Part shown: piece by piece, positions 43,829 through 54,113 of the stretch
Layout: the number at the start of each line of letters is the position of its first letter
How positions within the stretch are numbered: position 1 is the first letter of the stretch
Program-made: the position numbers and the translations under genes
Notes under the pieces: model-generated
The model's database searches: none
The model's input: only the letters and a program-made list of their open reading frames with translations
What the model was told of the DNA's origin: nothing
Assembly (NCBI RefSeq): GCF_004135405.1
Contig: NZ_CP035491.1
Location: 2,542,001-2,606,000 of the forward strand
Source: Agromyces protaetiae
GTDB taxonomy: Bacteria > Actinomycetota > Actinomycetes > Actinomycetales > Microbacteriaceae
Reading direction: 5' to 3'
DNA: 64,000 nucleotides

Positions 43829-45366
43829 GGGCGTCTCCAGCTTCGTCCGTCTCGGGCAAGGAGGGCATCGGCGGAAGCCGGGCCCCAAGTGCCCGGACGG
43901 TACTGCTCGGGCTGTCCTTGCTTGGCCCAGAACTCCTCGATCGGGTCGAGGATCTTCCAGCTCAGTTCGACTTCCTCCTGGCGGGGGAAGAGCGGCGGTT
44001 CGCCGAGGAGGACGTCGAGGATGAGCCGCTCGTACGCCTCGGGGCTCGCCTCGGTGAACGCATGGCCGTAGCCGAAGTCCATCGTGACGTCGCGCACCTG
44101 CATGCCCGCGCCGGGGACCTTCGAGCCGAAGCGGATCGTGACGCCCTCGTCGGGCTGGACCCGGATCACGAGCGCGTTCTGCCCCAACTGCGAGGTCTGG
44201 CTGTCGGCGAACACCTGTTGCGGGGCGCGCTTGAACACGACCGCGATCTCGGTGACGCGGCGGCCCAGTCGCTTGCCGGCGCGAAGGTAGAACGGCACGC
44301 CAGCCCAACGGCGGGTACCGATGAGGAGCTTCATCGCGGCGTACGTCTCGGTCGTCGACTCGGGGTTCATGCCGTCTTCCTCGAGGAATCCGACGACCTT
44401 CTCACCGCCTTGCCAACCGCCCGCGTACTGACCGCGCGCGGTCGCCGCCCCGAGGTCGTCGGGGAGACGGACGGCGCGCAGGATCTTCTCCTTCTCGGCG
44501 CGCAGATCGGCCGCATCGAACGAGATCGGCTCTTCCATCGCCGTGAGGGCGAGGAGTTGGAGCAAGTGGTTCTGGATGACGTCGCGTGCCGCGCCGATGC
44601 CGTCGTAGTAGCCGGCGCGGCCGCCCACGCCGATGTCTTCGGCCATCGTGATCTGCACGTGGTCGACGAAGTTCGCGTTCCAGATGGGCTCGTAGAGCTG
44701 GTTCGCGAACCGGAGCGCCAGGATGTTCTGGACGGTCTCCTTGCCGAGGTAGTGGTCGATGCGGAAGACCGCGTCGGGCGGGAACACGCTCGCCACGACG
44801 TCGTTGAGCTCGCGCGCCGTCTGGAGGTCGCTCCCGAAGGGCTTCTCGATGACGACCCGTCGCCACTGGCCGTCGCGCTGTTCGGTGAGGCCCGAACGCT
44901 TGAGCTGCGACACGACCTCGGGGAACGACTTCGGCGGGATCGACAGGTAGAACGCGTGATTGCCCATCGTGCCGCGTTCGACGTCGAGCTTGTCGACGAC
45001 CTGGCGAAGACGGTCGAACGCCGCGGCATCGTCGAACGTGCCCGACACGAAGCGGATGCCTCGTGAGAGCTGCTGCCACACGTCCTCTCGGAACTCGGTG
45101 CGCGCGTACTGCTTGACCGAGTCGTGAACGATCTGCGCGAAGTCCTGGTCTTCCCAGTCGCGGCGGGCGAACCCGACGAGCGCGAACCCCGGCGGGAGGA
45201 GCCCGCGGTTGGCGAGGTCGTACACCGCCGGCATGAGCTTCTTGCGCGACAGGTCGCCGGTCACACCGAAGATGATGAGACTCGACGGCCCGGCGATGCG
45301 GTTCAGCCGGAAGTCTTTGGGAGAACGGAGCGGGTTCTGGCCCGGACCGATCGTTGACGGCTCCAT
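43825..45366 (-). CDS. zwf: Glucose-6-phosphate 1-dehydrogenase
   Basis: It oxidises glucose 6-phosphate to 6-phosphogluconolactone with NADP, the entry to the oxidative pentose phosphate pathway. The 513-residue protein has the dinucleotide loop IFGVTGDLSRKKLMPA, the IEKPFG motif and the active-site signature RIDHYLGKETVQN. GAGGAG lies 7 bases before the ATG. pgi ends 14 bases upstream, and the stop overlaps the opcA start by ATGA. Coexpression with OpcA and Pgl places all early oxidative steps in one operon. Confidence 0.97.
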   Translation of the reverse strand: MEPSTIGPGQNPLRSPKDFRLNRIAGPSSLIIFGVTGDLSRKKLMPAVYDLANRGLLPPGFALVGFARRDWEDQDFAQIVHDSVKQYARTEFREDVWQQLSRGIRFVSGTFDDAAAFDRLRQVVDKLDVERGTMGNHAFYLSIPPKSFPEVVSQLKRSGLTEQRDGQWRRVVIEKPFGSDLQTARELNDVVASVFPPDAVFRIDHYLGKETVQNILALRFANQLYEPIWNANFVDHVQITMAEDIGVGGRAGYYDGIGAARDVIQNHLLQLLALTAMEEPISFDAADLRAEKEKILRAVRLPDDLGAATARGQYAGGWQGGEKVVGFLEEDGMNPESTTETYAAMKLLIGTRRWAGVPFYLRAGKRLGRRVTEIAVVFKRAPQQVFADSQTSQLGQNALVIRVQPDEGVTIRFGSKVPGAGMQVRDVTMDFGYGHAFTEASPEAYERLILDVLLGEPPLFPRQEEVELSWKILDPIEEFWAKQGQPEQYRPGTWGPASADALLARDGRSWRRP

Positions 45367-45380
45367 TCGCGTCTCCTCGG

Positions 45381-46985
45381 TCAGCCGATGGCGTCGCGCA
45401 GCGTCTCGAGCTGCGCCGCCGGGTCGGTGAGGGTCAGGGTCAGGACGGGACGGTCGTGGTCGGCGAGTACGCTCGCGTCCCCCGATGCCTGCGCGGCGAT
45501 CAGTTCGCCGAAGGTGAAGGGCCGCTCGGGGATCGAGAGGTCTTCGACGGACCGCTGTGTGAGCTGGAGGAATACGCCCACCGCAGGACCGCCCTTGTGG
45601 AACTGGCCGGTCGAGTGCAGGAAGCGGGGACCCCAGCCGAACGTGACGGGTCGGCCGGCGCGCGCCGCGAGCAGGTCGCGGAGTTCAGCGAACTCGGGGT
45701 GCGCGACCCGGTCGATGTACGCCTGCACCGAGAGGTAGCCGTTGGCGGGCAGCTCCTCGAGGAGGACGTCGATCGCCGACACGAGGTCGCTCGCGGCGCC
45801 GATGACGTGCGGCGTGCCGCGCACCTCGATGCCTTGGGCGACGAACGCCGCCGGCGCAGGCTCGGGGCGCGCGTCGAGGAGACCTCGCGCCGCGACTTTC
45901 GCCGACTCGACGTCGGGCTGGTCGAACGGGTTGATGCCGAGCAGACGCCCGGCGACGGCCGTCGCGTACTCCCACACGAGCAGTTGCGCGCCGAGGGTGC
46001 CCGACACGCGGATCTCGCCCGACTCGTCGTCGGCGAAGATCTGCTCGCCGGCGTCGTCGACGAGCCGGACGATCTGCACGTCGGCGAGGTCGGCGGTGAG
46101 CTCGGGTGCATCGAGCCCGACGACGACGGGCAGGATGCCAGCGCCCTCCTTGCCCGTCGACTCGGCGATGAGCTGTTCGGCCCAGTCGGCGAAACCGACG
46201 ATGTGGGTGCCGTCGGCGACGATGACGAGCTTGTTGCGGAGCGGCACGGTCGCCGCGATCGCCGCGCCGAGCACGAGTCCCGGGTTGTTCTCGGCATCGA
46301 CCGCGAGCGGGAGTTCGATCGACTCGGCCTCATCGAGGATCTCGGAGATGTCGACGCCCGCGAGGCCCGACGGCACGAGTCCGAAGGCCGTGAGCGCCGA
46401 GTAGCGGCCGCCGACGTCCGGGTCGGCGTTGAACACACGGTAGCCCGCAGCGCGGGCCGATTCGTCGAGCGGCGAGCCCGGGTCGGTGACGACGACGATG
46501 CGGGCGGCCGGGTCGATGCCCGCAGCTGCGAACGCCGCTTCGTACGCGCGGCGCTGACTGTCGGTCTCGACGGTCGAACCCGACTTCGACGACACAACGA
46601 GCGCCGTCGTCTCGAGCCGATCGGCCAGGCTCGCACGGACCTGGCCCGGCTCGGTCGAGTCGAGCACCGTCAGTTCGGCGCCCGTCGTGCGCGCGATGAC
46701 CTCGGGCGCGAGGGACGAGCCGCCCATGCCGGCGAGCACGATGTGGTCGACGCCCTGCGCGCGGAGCTCGTCGCGGAGGGAGATGATCTCGGCCACGAGC
46801 GGGCGCGAGAGTGCGACGGCCTCGGTCCAGCCGAGGCGCTTCGACGCCTCGGCCTCGGCTTCGGGACCCCAGAGTTCGGGGTCTTGTGCCGTGATGCCCG
46901 ACGCCACCCGGTCGGCGACGAGCTGCGGCACGACACGGCGAACCGCATCGGCCGCAGCCCCGCTGACGGAGATGCGGAAGCTCAA
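45381..46985 (-). CDS. pgi: Glucose-6-phosphate isomerase
   Basis: It interconverts glucose 6-phosphate and fructose 6-phosphate. The protein is 534 residues long, with the SIS-domain arrangement [51 protein letters not shown] and the active-site region [13 protein letters not shown]. The best start is the TTG at 46985 ([15 protein letters not shown]), which overlaps the tal stop as TTGA and has GAGGGGG just upstream. A longer frame from 47294 is only the shadow of tal. It belongs to a divergent Pgi type found in actinobacteria next to tal. Confidence 0.93.
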   Translation of the reverse strand: MSFRISVSGAAADAVRRVVPQLVADRVASGITAQDPELWGPEAEAEASKRLGWTEAVALSRPLVAEIISLRDELRAQGVDHIVLAGMGGSSLAPEVIARTTGAELTVLDSTEPGQVRASLADRLETTALVVSSKSGSTVETDSQRRAYEAAFAAAGIDPAARIVVVTDPGSPLDESARAAGYRVFNADPDVGGRYSALTAFGLVPSGLAGVDISEILDEAESIELPLAVDAENNPGLVLGAAIAATVPLRNKLVIVADGTHIVGFADWAEQLIAESTGKEGAGILPVVVGLDAPELTADLADVQIVRLVDDAGEQIFADDESGEIRVSGTLGAQLLVWEYATAVAGRLLGINPFDQPDVESAKVAARGLLDARPEPAPAAFVAQGIEVRGTPHVIGAASDLVSAIDVLLEELPANGYLSVQAYIDRVAHPEFAELRDLLAARAGRPVTFGWGPRFLHSTGQFHKGGPAVGVFLQLTQRSVEDLSIPERPFTFGELIAAQASGDASVLADHDRPVLTLTLTDPAAQLETLRDAIG

Positions 46986-48091
46986 CGGGCCCCCTCGAGT
47001 GCCGTACGCACGGTGTCGAGGAGCTCGTTCCAGGAGACGATGAACTTCTCGACGCCCTCGCGCTCGAGGAGCGCGGTGACGTCGTCGTAGTCGACGCCGA
47101 CGCTCGCCAGCGAGTCGAGGATCGCCCCGGCAGCCGCGTACGAACCCGTGACGGTGTCGCCCACGACGACGCCGTGGTCGAACGTCGCCTCGAGCGTCTT
47201 CTCGGGCATCGTGTTGACGACTCCGCGCGCGACGAGTTCGGTCACGTAGAGCGTGTCGGGGAGGGCCGGATCCTTGACGCCGGTCGAGGCCCACAGCGGT
47301 CGCTGAGCGTTTGCGCCCGCTGCAACGAGGGCTTGTGCGCGCTCGCCCGCGAAGACCTCTTCGAAGAGCTCGTACGCGAGCTGCGCGTTCGCGACGCCTG
47401 CCTTGCTCTTGAGCGCGAGGGCCTCGTCGGTGCCGATCGCGACGAGCCGCTTGTCGATCTCGGTGTCGACGCGCGACACGAAGAACGAGGCGACTGAGTG
47501 GATCGTCGAGAGGTCGAGACCCGCGGCCTTCGCCTCTTCGAGGCCCGCGAGGTACGCCTCGATGACCTCGCGGTACCGGTCGAGGCTGAAGATGAGCGTG
47601 ACGTTGACGCTGATGCCCGCGGCGATCGTCTGACGGATCGCGTCGAGGCCCTCGACCGTGGCGGGGATCTTGATCATCGCGTTGGGGCGGTCGACCTTGG
47701 CCCAGAGCGCCTTCGCCTCTGCGACGGTGCCCTCGGTGTCGTGGGCGAGACCCGGTGCGACCTCGATGGACACGCGGCCGTCGACGCCTGCGGTGGCGTC
47801 GTAGATCGGACGGAAGACGTCGGACGCGGCGCGCACGTCGTCGGTCGTGATCTCGAAGACGGCCTGCTCGAGGTCAGCCCCGGCCGCGGCGAGGGCGTGG
47901 AGCTGCTCGGCGTAGACGGCGCCGTTCGCGAGCGCACCTGCGAAGATCGTCGGGTTCGTCGTCACGCCGACGACGTTGCGGTCGGCGATGAGCTGCTCGA
48001 GGCTGCCCGAGACGAGGCGCTCGCGCGACAGGTCGTCGAGCCAGATGCTGACGCCCGCAGCGGACAGGGCGGCGGTGGGAGTGGTGCTCAT
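46982..48091 (-). CDS. tal: Transaldolase
   Basis: It transfers a dihydroxyacetone unit between sugar phosphates in the non-oxidative pentose phosphate pathway. The 369-residue protein has [29 protein letters not shown], the Schiff-base lysine motif [13 protein letters not shown], and [21 protein letters not shown] lies 11 bases before the ATG. It is 27 bases after tkt and overlaps pgi. By length and sequence it is a TalB-like long transaldolase. Confidence 0.96.
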   Translation of the reverse strand: MSTTPTAALSAAGVSIWLDDLSRERLVSGSLEQLIADRNVVGVTTNPTIFAGALANGAVYAEQLHALAAAGADLEQAVFEITTDDVRAASDVFRPIYDATAGVDGRVSIEVAPGLAHDTEGTVAEAKALWAKVDRPNAMIKIPATVEGLDAIRQTIAAGISVNVTLIFSLDRYREVIEAYLAGLEEAKAAGLDLSTIHSVASFFVSRVDTEIDKRLVAIGTDEALALKSKAGVANAQLAYELFEEVFAGERAQALVAAGANAQRPLWASTGVKDPALPDTLYVTELVARGVVNTMPEKTLEATFDHGVVVGDTVTGSYAAAGAILDSLASVGVDYDDVTALLEREGVEKFIVSWNELLDTVRTALEGAR

Positions 48092-48118
48092 GGTGTCGAT
48101 TTCTCCTTCTGCTGCGCC

Positions 48119-50209
48119 TTATGCGGCGAGCGATTCCTTCGCGGCGGCGACGACGGCCTCCGCGGTGATGCCGAACTCACGGAAGAGCGTCTTGTAGTCG
48201 GCCGAGGCACCGAAGTGCTCGATCGAGACGGCGCGGCCGCGGGTGCCGAGGTAGCGCTGCCAACTGAGGGCGAGGCCGGCCTCGACCGATACGCGGGCGG
48301 TCACGGCGACAGGAAGGACGGACTCGCGGTAGGCGGCATCCTGCTCTTCGAACCACTCGAGGCTGGGAGCCGACACGACGCGCGCGTTGACGCCCTCGGC
48401 GGCGAGCGTGTCGCGCGCCGCGATCGCGAGCTGCACTTCTGAGCCCGTCGCGATGAGGATGACGTCGGGCGTGCCGCCGGGAGCTTCGGCAAGGACGTAG
48501 GCGCCCTTCGCGACGTTCGCGGCCGAGGCAAGGACGTCGCCGGATGCCTCGCCCGCGCCGCGCTCGAACACGGGGATGTTCTGGCGGGTGAGCGCGATGC
48601 CGACAGGCTCGTGACGGCGCTTGAGGGTCTCGAGCCACGCGTACGACACCTCGTTGGCGTCGGCCGGGCGGAGGATCGTGAGGCCCGGGATCGCGCGGAG
48701 CGTCGAGAGCTGCTCGATGGGCTGATGGGTCGGGCCGTCCTCGCCGAGGGCGACGGAGTCGTGGGTCCACACGTAGACCGCGGGCACCTTCATGAGGGCG
48801 GCCAGACGCACCGCGGGGCGCATGTAGTCGCTGAAGATGAGGAACGTGCCGCCGAACGGACGCGTCGGTCCGTGCAGGACGATGCCGTTGAGGATCGCGC
48901 CCATCGCGTGTTCGCGGATGCCGAAGTGCAGCACGCGGCCGTAAGGGTTGCCGCTGAACTCGTGCGTCGACCACTGCTCGGGCACGAATGAGGCCGCCCC
49001 GTTGATGGTCGTGAGGTTCGACTCGGCGAGGTCGGCGGAGCCGCCCCAGAATTCAGGGAGGAGCGGAGCGAGGGCGTTGATGACCTTGCCCGACGCGGCG
49101 CGGGTCGACACCTCGGTGCCGCCCTCGAACACGGGGAGCGCGGCCTCGAGGCCCTCGGGCAGTTCGCCCGCCTCGAGACGGTCGAGCAGCGCCTTGCGCT
49201 CGGGGTTCGCCGCGGCCCACGCGTCGAATCCGACCTGCCACTCGGCGTGCGCCGCGGCACCGCGCGCGAGGGCGCCACGCGTGCGCTCGATGACGGCGTC
49301 TTCGACGACGAAGGTCTGCTCGGGGTCGAAGCCGAGCACCTCCTTGGTCGCGGCGAGCTCCGACGCGCCGAGCGCCGAACCGTGGATCTTGCCGGAGTTC
49401 TGCTTGCCGGGGGAGGGCCAGCCGATGATGGTCTTCAGGATGATGATCGACGGCTTGTCGGTCTCGCCCTTGGCGGCCTCGATGGCGTCGTTGAGGGCCT
49501 CGACGTCTTCGACGTACTGGCCGGTCTTCTTCCAGTCGACGGTCTGCACGTGCCAGCCGTACGCGGCGTAGCGCTCGGCGACGTTCTCGGTGAAGGCGAT
49601 GTTGGTGTCGTCTTCGATCGAGATCTGGTTCGAGTCGTAGATGACGACGAGGTTGCCGAGCTGCTGGTGACCGGCGAGCGAGGATGCCTCGCTCGTGACG
49701 CCTTCCTGGAGGTCGCCGTCGCCCGCGATGACGTAGACGAAGTGATCGAACGGAGAGGTGCCGGCCGGAGCATCCGGGTCGAACAGACCGCGCTCGAAAC
49801 GAGACGCGTAGGCGAAACCCACCGACGAGGCGAGGCCCTGGCCGAGCGGACCCGTGGTGATCTCGACGCCCGCGGTGTGGCCGTACTCGGGGTGGCCGGG
49901 GGTCTTCGAGCCCCACGTGCGGAGCGCCTTGAGGTCGTCGAGCTCGAGGCCCGACCCTTCGAGGTAGAGCTGCACGTACTGGGTGAGCGACGAGTGGCCC
50001 GCCGAGAGGATGAACCGGTCGCGACCGATCCAGTGCGGGTCGGCGGGGTCGCGGCGCATGACCTTCTGGAAGAGGAGGTATGCCGCGGGGGCGAGGCTCA
50101 TCGCCGTGCCGGGGTGCCCGTTGCCGACCTTCTCCACCGCATCCGCCGCGAGCACGCGCGCCGTGTCGACGGCGCGGGCGTCGGTGGAATCCCATTGCAG
50201 AGTTGCCAC
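48119..50209 (-). CDS. tkt: Transketolase
   Basis: A thiamine diphosphate enzyme moving two-carbon ketol units in the pentose phosphate pathway. The 696-residue protein shows the TPP-binding [19 protein letters not shown] (GDG to N), the N-terminal [35 protein letters not shown], and [19 protein letters not shown] in the pyrimidine domain. GTG 50209 ([19 protein letters not shown]) is chosen, with GGAAGG about 12 bases upstream; the much longer frame from 51415 is a shadow of ctaB. It is the first gene of the tkt-tal-pgi-zwf-opcA-pgl operon. Confidence 0.96.
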   Translation of the reverse strand: MATLQWDSTDARAVDTARVLAADAVEKVGNGHPGTAMSLAPAAYLLFQKVMRRDPADPHWIGRDRFILSAGHSSLTQYVQLYLEGSGLELDDLKALRTWGSKTPGHPEYGHTAGVEITTGPLGQGLASSVGFAYASRFERGLFDPDAPAGTSPFDHFVYVIAGDGDLQEGVTSEASSLAGHQQLGNLVVIYDSNQISIEDDTNIAFTENVAERYAAYGWHVQTVDWKKTGQYVEDVEALNDAIEAAKGETDKPSIIILKTIIGWPSPGKQNSGKIHGSALGASELAATKEVLGFDPEQTFVVEDAVIERTRGALARGAAAHAEWQVGFDAWAAANPERKALLDRLEAGELPEGLEAALPVFEGGTEVSTRAASGKVINALAPLLPEFWGGSADLAESNLTTINGAASFVPEQWSTHEFSGNPYGRVLHFGIREHAMGAILNGIVLHGPTRPFGGTFLIFSDYMRPAVRLAALMKVPAVYVWTHDSVALGEDGPTHQPIEQLSTLRAIPGLTILRPADANEVSYAWLETLKRRHEPVGIALTRQNIPVFERGAGEASGDVLASAANVAKGAYVLAEAPGGTPDVILIATGSEVQLAIAARDTLAAEGVNARVVSAPSLEWFEEQDAAYRESVLPVAVTARVSVEAGLALSWQRYLGTRGRAVSIEHFGASADYKTLFREFGITAEAVVAAAKESLAA

Positions 50210-50371
50210 GAGGTGTTCGTTCCTTCCGATCGTGGCGGCGTCACAGGAGCCGTCTGGCCCCGGGAACCGCCGGGATACGCTACGGCGCGGTGGAGCCCGG
50301 GCAAGCAGAAACACCAGATCGTCGTTCAGAGGACGGCATGAGGAATCCGCGCAGCCGGGCGCGCTGCTCTC

Positions 50372-50377
50372 AGTATA
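50372..50377 (-). promoter_or_regulatory. Candidate -10 element of the tkt operon
   Basis: Minus-strand TATACT, the best -10 match in the divergent region; no good -35 match at 16-18 bases. Confidence 0.4.
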
Positions 50378-50503
50378 GGGATGCGTGCATGCCGCGGGTC
50401 CGGCTGTGACACGAGGTGTCCGCCCGAGGCATCCGCTCTGTGCGAACAGACCGCAGACCGGCGGGAGGCCGCCCGCCGACCGCGCCCGGCCGCCCCGATG
50501 TCC

Positions 50504-50509
50504 TAGAAT
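50504..50509 (+). promoter_or_regulatory. -10 element of ctaB
   Basis: TAGAAT, start point near 50516, leader about 48 bases with GAGGAA before the ATG. Confidence 0.5.
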
Positions 50510-50563
50510 CGTGTGGGGTCGCGCGGTTCGCATCGTGCTGTCGCGCGTCCGAGAAGAGGAACG

Positions 50564-51481
50564 ATGCCCGCAGTAGCCACCCGTGAGAGCCGTCAGGCGA
50601 CGCCGATCCGGCGCAAGATCGCCGCGTACGTGGCGTTGACGAAGCCCCGGGTGATCGAACTCCTGCTCGTCGTGACCGCGCCGACCATGATCCTCGCGAC
50701 CGGCGGCCTGCCGAACCTCTGGCTCCTCGTCGCGACCCTCGTCGGCGGCGCCATGAGCGCGGGTTCGGCCGGTGCGTTCAACTGCTACATCGACCGCGAC
50801 ATCGACCGCGTCATGAAGCGCACGAAGAACCGTCCGCTGGTGACGGGCGAGCTGACCGACGGTGAAGCGCTCGTCTTCGCATACGGGCTCGGCATCGCGT
50901 CGATCGCGTGGCTCTGGATCTTCACGAACTGGGTCGCGGCGGCGCTCTCGCTCGCGGCCATCTTGCTGTACGTCGTCTTCTACAGCCTCATCCTCAAGCG
51001 CCGCACCGCGCAGAACATCGTGTGGGGCGGCGTCGCCGGCTGCATGCCCGTGCTCATCGGCTGGGCCGCGGTGACGGGCAGCCTCGACTGGGCGCCCTTC
51101 ATCCTCTTCCTCATCATCTTCCTGTGGACGCCGCCGCACTACTGGCCGCTCTCGATGAAGTACAAAGACGACTATGCCGCCGCGGGCGTGCCGATGCTCG
51201 CCGTCGTGCGCGGCCGCGCCCAGGTGGGTCTGCAGGTCATCCTCTACGCGTGGGCGACCGTCGCGTGCTCGCTCCTTCTCATCCCGATCGCCGACATGGG
51301 CCTTGTCTACACGGCCGTCGCGATCGTCGTCGGCGGATGGTTCGTCTACGAGACGCACCGCCTCTACAACCTCGCGATCCGTCACGAGCAGGTCTCGCCC
51401 ATGCGCGTGTTCCACGGGTCGATCGCGTATCTGTCGCTGCTCTTCCTGGCGGTCGGGATCGACCCGCTCCTGCCCTTCTGA
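50564..51481 (+). CDS. ctaB: Protoheme IX farnesyltransferase (heme O synthase)
   Basis: A membrane prenyltransferase that adds a farnesyl group to heme B, making heme O, the precursor of heme A for cytochrome aa3 oxidase. The 305-residue protein has about nine hydrophobic segments and the UbiA-family Asp motif [20 protein letters not shown], with the second motif around [16 protein letters not shown] and the [13 protein letters not shown] segment. ATG 50564 is preceded by GAGGAA; an in-frame start at 50513 adds 17 Arg-rich residues and is rejected. ctaA, the next enzyme of the pathway, is convergent 37 bases downstream. Confidence 0.96.
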   Translation: MPAVATRESRQATPIRRKIAAYVALTKPRVIELLLVVTAPTMILATGGLPNLWLLVATLVGGAMSAGSAGAFNCYIDRDIDRVMKRTKNRPLVTGELTDGEALVFAYGLGIASIAWLWIFTNWVAAALSLAAILLYVVFYSLILKRRTAQNIVWGGVAGCMPVLIGWAAVTGSLDWAPFILFLIIFLWTPPHYWPLSMKYKDDYAAAGVPMLAVVRGRAQVGLQVILYAWATVACSLLLIPIADMGLVYTAVAIVVGGWFVYETHRLYNLAIRHEQVSPMRVFHGSIAYLSLLFLAVGIDPLLPF

Positions 51482-51518
51482 CGCGACCCGCCTTTCGACG
51501 GCCCGCCGTCGCGTGCGC

Positions 51519-52445
51519 TCAGGCGGCGACGGATGCCTCGGCCGGGCGCTCTGCGGCGACGGGTCGCTTGAGGCGGAGGATCACGACCGTCATGGTCGCG
51601 GCCGACAGAGCCGCGAGGACCATGTGGATGCCGACCGCGAGCGGGGGCAGGCCGTTGCGCGCCTGGTAGAGGCCGACGGCGATCTGCACGAGTTCGACGG
51701 CGAGGAGCGTCGTGACCCATGTGCGGATCGGAAGGCGATTCGTCCAGGCGCCGATGACGAGCGCGAGGGTGAGGGCGAGGAGGACGTAGCCGGGCCACGC
51801 GTGGATGTGCTGGAGGAGCACGGCGTCGAAGCCCGTGCGGCCGGCCGCGGCATCTCCCGAGTGAGGACCCGACGCGGTCGTGAGCACGCCGAAGAGCACC
51901 GTGACGGCGAGGACGAAGCTCGTCGCGTGGGTGAGGGCCGCGAACCAGGCGGGCACGGCGCGCTCGCGCGGGCCGGGCACGGCGTCCATCCGCACGAGGA
52001 ACGCGGCCGTCACGCACACGAGGAGAAGCGACGACACATAGTGGAAGCCCACGATGAACGGGTTGAGGCCGGTCCACACCGTCACCCCGCCGACGATCGC
52101 CTGTGCGACGATGCCGAGGCCGACGATGAGGGAGAGCGTGAAGAGGTCGCGCCGGGTGCGCTGCAGCTTCGCGACGAGCACCAGGATGAACACGACGAGC
52201 GCGACGATTCCGACGACGCCGGTCATCATGCGGTTGCCGAACTCGATGAGGGAGTGGTAGCTGAGCTCCTCGGTGGGGATGAGCGACTCGGGCGTACAGG
52301 TCGGCCAGGTGGGACATCCGAGGCCAGAGCCCGTGAGCCTGACCGCGCCGCCCGTCGCGATGATCGTCGTCTGCGCGAGGAAGTTGAGCCATGCCGCGAC
52401 GCGCAGCGGACGGCTGATCTGGGTGGCTCCGGTCGCGGTGTTCAC
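51519..52445 (-). CDS. ctaA: Heme A synthase
   Basis: It oxidises the C8 methyl of heme O to formyl, giving heme A. The 308-residue membrane protein has eight hydrophobic segments. Its motifs are TGGAVRLTGSGLGCPTWPTC (cysteine pair in the first loop), HSLIEFGNRMMTG, and histidines in VGFHYVSSLL, LLQHIHAWPGY and VGIHMVLA that act as heme ligands. The GTG start lies inside the palindrome TCACGCGCGTGA and has only a weak ribosome binding site. It is divergent from sufB and convergent with ctaB. Confidence 0.94.
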   Translation of the reverse strand: MNTATGATQISRPLRVAAWLNFLAQTTIIATGGAVRLTGSGLGCPTWPTCTPESLIPTEELSYHSLIEFGNRMMTGVVGIVALVVFILVLVAKLQRTRRDLFTLSLIVGLGIVAQAIVGGVTVWTGLNPFIVGFHYVSSLLLVCVTAAFLVRMDAVPGPRERAVPAWFAALTHATSFVLAVTVLFGVLTTASGPHSGDAAAGRTGFDAVLLQHIHAWPGYVLLALTLALVIGAWTNRLPIRTWVTTLLAVELVQIAVGLYQARNGLPPLAVGIHMVLAALSAATMTVVILRLKRPVAAERPAEASVAA

Positions 52446-52499
52446 GCGCGTGATTCCGATCCGGATCGGCTCTGGCCATGCAGGGAGTCCACGGACTCC
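52442..52499. promoter_or_regulatory. Three consecutive palindromes in the ctaA/sufB control region
   Basis: Within 58 bases there are TCACGCGCGTGA (52442-52453, covering the ctaA start codon), CCGATCCGGATCGG (52456-52469), both perfect, and GGAGTCC-AC-GGACTCC (52484-52499, perfect arms). They lie between ctaA and the candidate sufB -10 box at 52516. They look like operators for one or more dimeric regulators; which one cannot be told from sequence. Confidence 0.55.
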
Positions 52500-52515
52500 G
52501 CACCCGCCGACCCTG

Positions 52516-52521
52516 TAGACT
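52516..52521 (+). promoter_or_regulatory. Candidate -10 element of the suf operon
   Basis: TAGACT on the plus strand, start point near 52528, which gives a leader of about 165 bases before sufB. The third palindrome ends 16 bases upstream, where the -35 contact would be. Confidence 0.5.
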
Positions 52522-52692
52522 CAAGGGGTTGGATCGCCCGCCCGAGTTGCGCTCGCGCGCCCGGCAGGCACCCAGCCATCTTAGGTTCGCAACGGAGCCG
52601 CCCGCACATCATCGGTCGACGTCGAGACATCTCGGCGAACGGTCCGGTGAGCCGGACTGATAGCCGGTCGCACGGGAGGAGAAGAGGAGCAC

Positions 52693-54111
52693 ATGACGGA
52701 CGTACTGATCGACCGCCCCGAATTGGAAGGTCTCGGCGTCTACGAGTTCGGCTGGTCCGACTCCGACGCGGCCGGGGCGTCCGCCCGACGCGGCTTGTCG
52801 AAAGAAGTCGTGAGCAACATCTCGGCGCTGAAGAACGAGCCCGAATGGATGCTCCAGCGCCGCCTCCGCGCGCTGCAGCTCTTCGACCGCAAGCCCATGC
52901 CGTCGTGGGGCGCCGATCTCAGCGAGATCGACTTCGACAACATCAAGTACTTCGTCCGTTCCACCGAGAAGCAGGCCCAGAGCTGGGAAGACCTGCCCGA
53001 AGACATCCGGAACACCTATGAGCGCCTCGGCATCCCCGAGGCCGAGCGTCAGCGTCTCGTCGCGGGCGTCGCGGCCCAGTACGAGTCCGAGGTCGTCTAC
53101 CACCAGATCCGTGAAGACCTCGAGGCACAGGGCGTCATCTTCCTCGACACCGACACGGCGCTGAAGGAGTACCCCGAGATCTTCGAGGAGTACTTCGGCA
53201 CGGTCATCCCTTCGGGAGACAACAAGTTCGCGGCGCTCAACACGGCCGTCTGGTCGGGCGGCTCCTTCGTCTACGTGCCGAAGGGCGTGCAGGTCGAGAT
53301 CCCGCTCCAGGCCTACTTCCGAATCAACACCGAGAACATGGGCCAGTTCGAGCGCACGCTCATCATCGCCGACGAAGGCTCGTACGTGCACTACATCGAG
53401 GGATGCACGGCGCCGATCTACAAGTCCGACTCGCTGCACTCGGCCGTCGTCGAGATCATCGTCAAGAAGAACGCGCGGGTGCGGTACACGACCATCCAGA
53501 ACTGGTCGAACAACGTCTACAACCTCGTCACGAAGCGTGCCGTCGCCCACGAGGGCGCCACCATGGAGTGGATCGACGGCAACATCGGCTCCAAGGTGAC
53601 GATGAAGTACCCGTCGATCTTCCTCACGGGCGAGCACGCCAAGGGCGAGACGCTCTCGGTGGCGTTCGCAGGCCCCGGCCAGCATCAAGACGCGGGCGCG
53701 AAGATGATCCACATGGCGCCGTACACGCAGTCCTCGATCGTCTCGAAGTCGATCGCGCGCGGCGGCGGTCGCGCCGGCTACCGCGGCGAGGTCCGCGTCG
53801 ACGCGAACGCGCACCACTCGGCCAACACCGTGCGGTGCGACGCGCTCCTCGTCGACACGATCTCGCGTTCCGACACCTACCCCGCGATCGACATCCGCGT
53901 CGACGACGTGCAGCTCGGCCACGAGGCGACCGTCTCGAAGGTCAGCGAAGAGCAGCTCTTCTACCTCATGTCGCGCGGCATGCCCGAAGACGAGGCCATG
54001 GCGATGATCGTCCGCGGCTTCATCGAGCCGATCGCCCGCGAACTCCCGATGGAGTACGCGATGGAACTCAACAAGCTCATCGAAATGGGCATGGAAGGAT
54101 CGGTGGGCTGA
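52693..54111 (+). CDS. sufB: Fe-S cluster assembly protein SufB
   Basis: A core scaffold of the SUF iron-sulfur assembly complex (SufBCD). The 472-residue protein has the conserved [20 protein letters not shown] region, [17 protein letters not shown], the segment [20 protein letters not shown] with the conserved Cys, and the C-terminal beta-helix [13 protein letters not shown]. No intein is present, in contrast to M. tuberculosis SufB. AGAGGAG lies 3 bases before the ATG and GGAGGA further upstream. It is the first gene of sufB-sufD-Rieske-sufC-sufT. Confidence 0.97.
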   Translation: MTDVLIDRPELEGLGVYEFGWSDSDAAGASARRGLSKEVVSNISALKNEPEWMLQRRLRALQLFDRKPMPSWGADLSEIDFDNIKYFVRSTEKQAQSWEDLPEDIRNTYERLGIPEAERQRLVAGVAAQYESEVVYHQIREDLEAQGVIFLDTDTALKEYPEIFEEYFGTVIPSGDNKFAALNTAVWSGGSFVYVPKGVQVEIPLQAYFRINTENMGQFERTLIIADEGSYVHYIEGCTAPIYKSDSLHSAVVEIIVKKNARVRYTTIQNWSNNVYNLVTKRAVAHEGATMEWIDGNIGSKVTMKYPSIFLTGEHAKGETLSVAFAGPGQHQDAGAKMIHMAPYTQSSIVSKSIARGGGRAGYRGEVRVDANAHHSANTVRCDALLVDTISRSDTYPAIDIRVDDVQLGHEATVSKVSEEQLFYLMSRGMPEDEAMAMIVRGFIEPIARELPMEYAMELNKLIEMGMEGSVG

Positions 54112-54113
54112 GT

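Larger units (their letters stand above)
50210..50563. promoter_or_regulatory. Divergent tkt / ctaB intergenic region
   Basis: This is the longest stretch without a gene, 354 bases. It holds the candidate tkt promoter (minus strand, TATACT at 50372-50377, implying a leader of about 155 bases) and the ctaB promoter (TAGAAT at 50504-50509). I see no convincing small gene or tRNA in it, and no long inverted repeat. Several CGGATGCC-type octamers and GC-rich runs are present. Confidence 0.5.

Noticed and set aside
48119..51415. 1098-codon frame that could suggest an extended transketolase
   Set aside because: The first 400 codons are antisense to ctaB and intergenic DNA; transketolase starts at GTG 50209.
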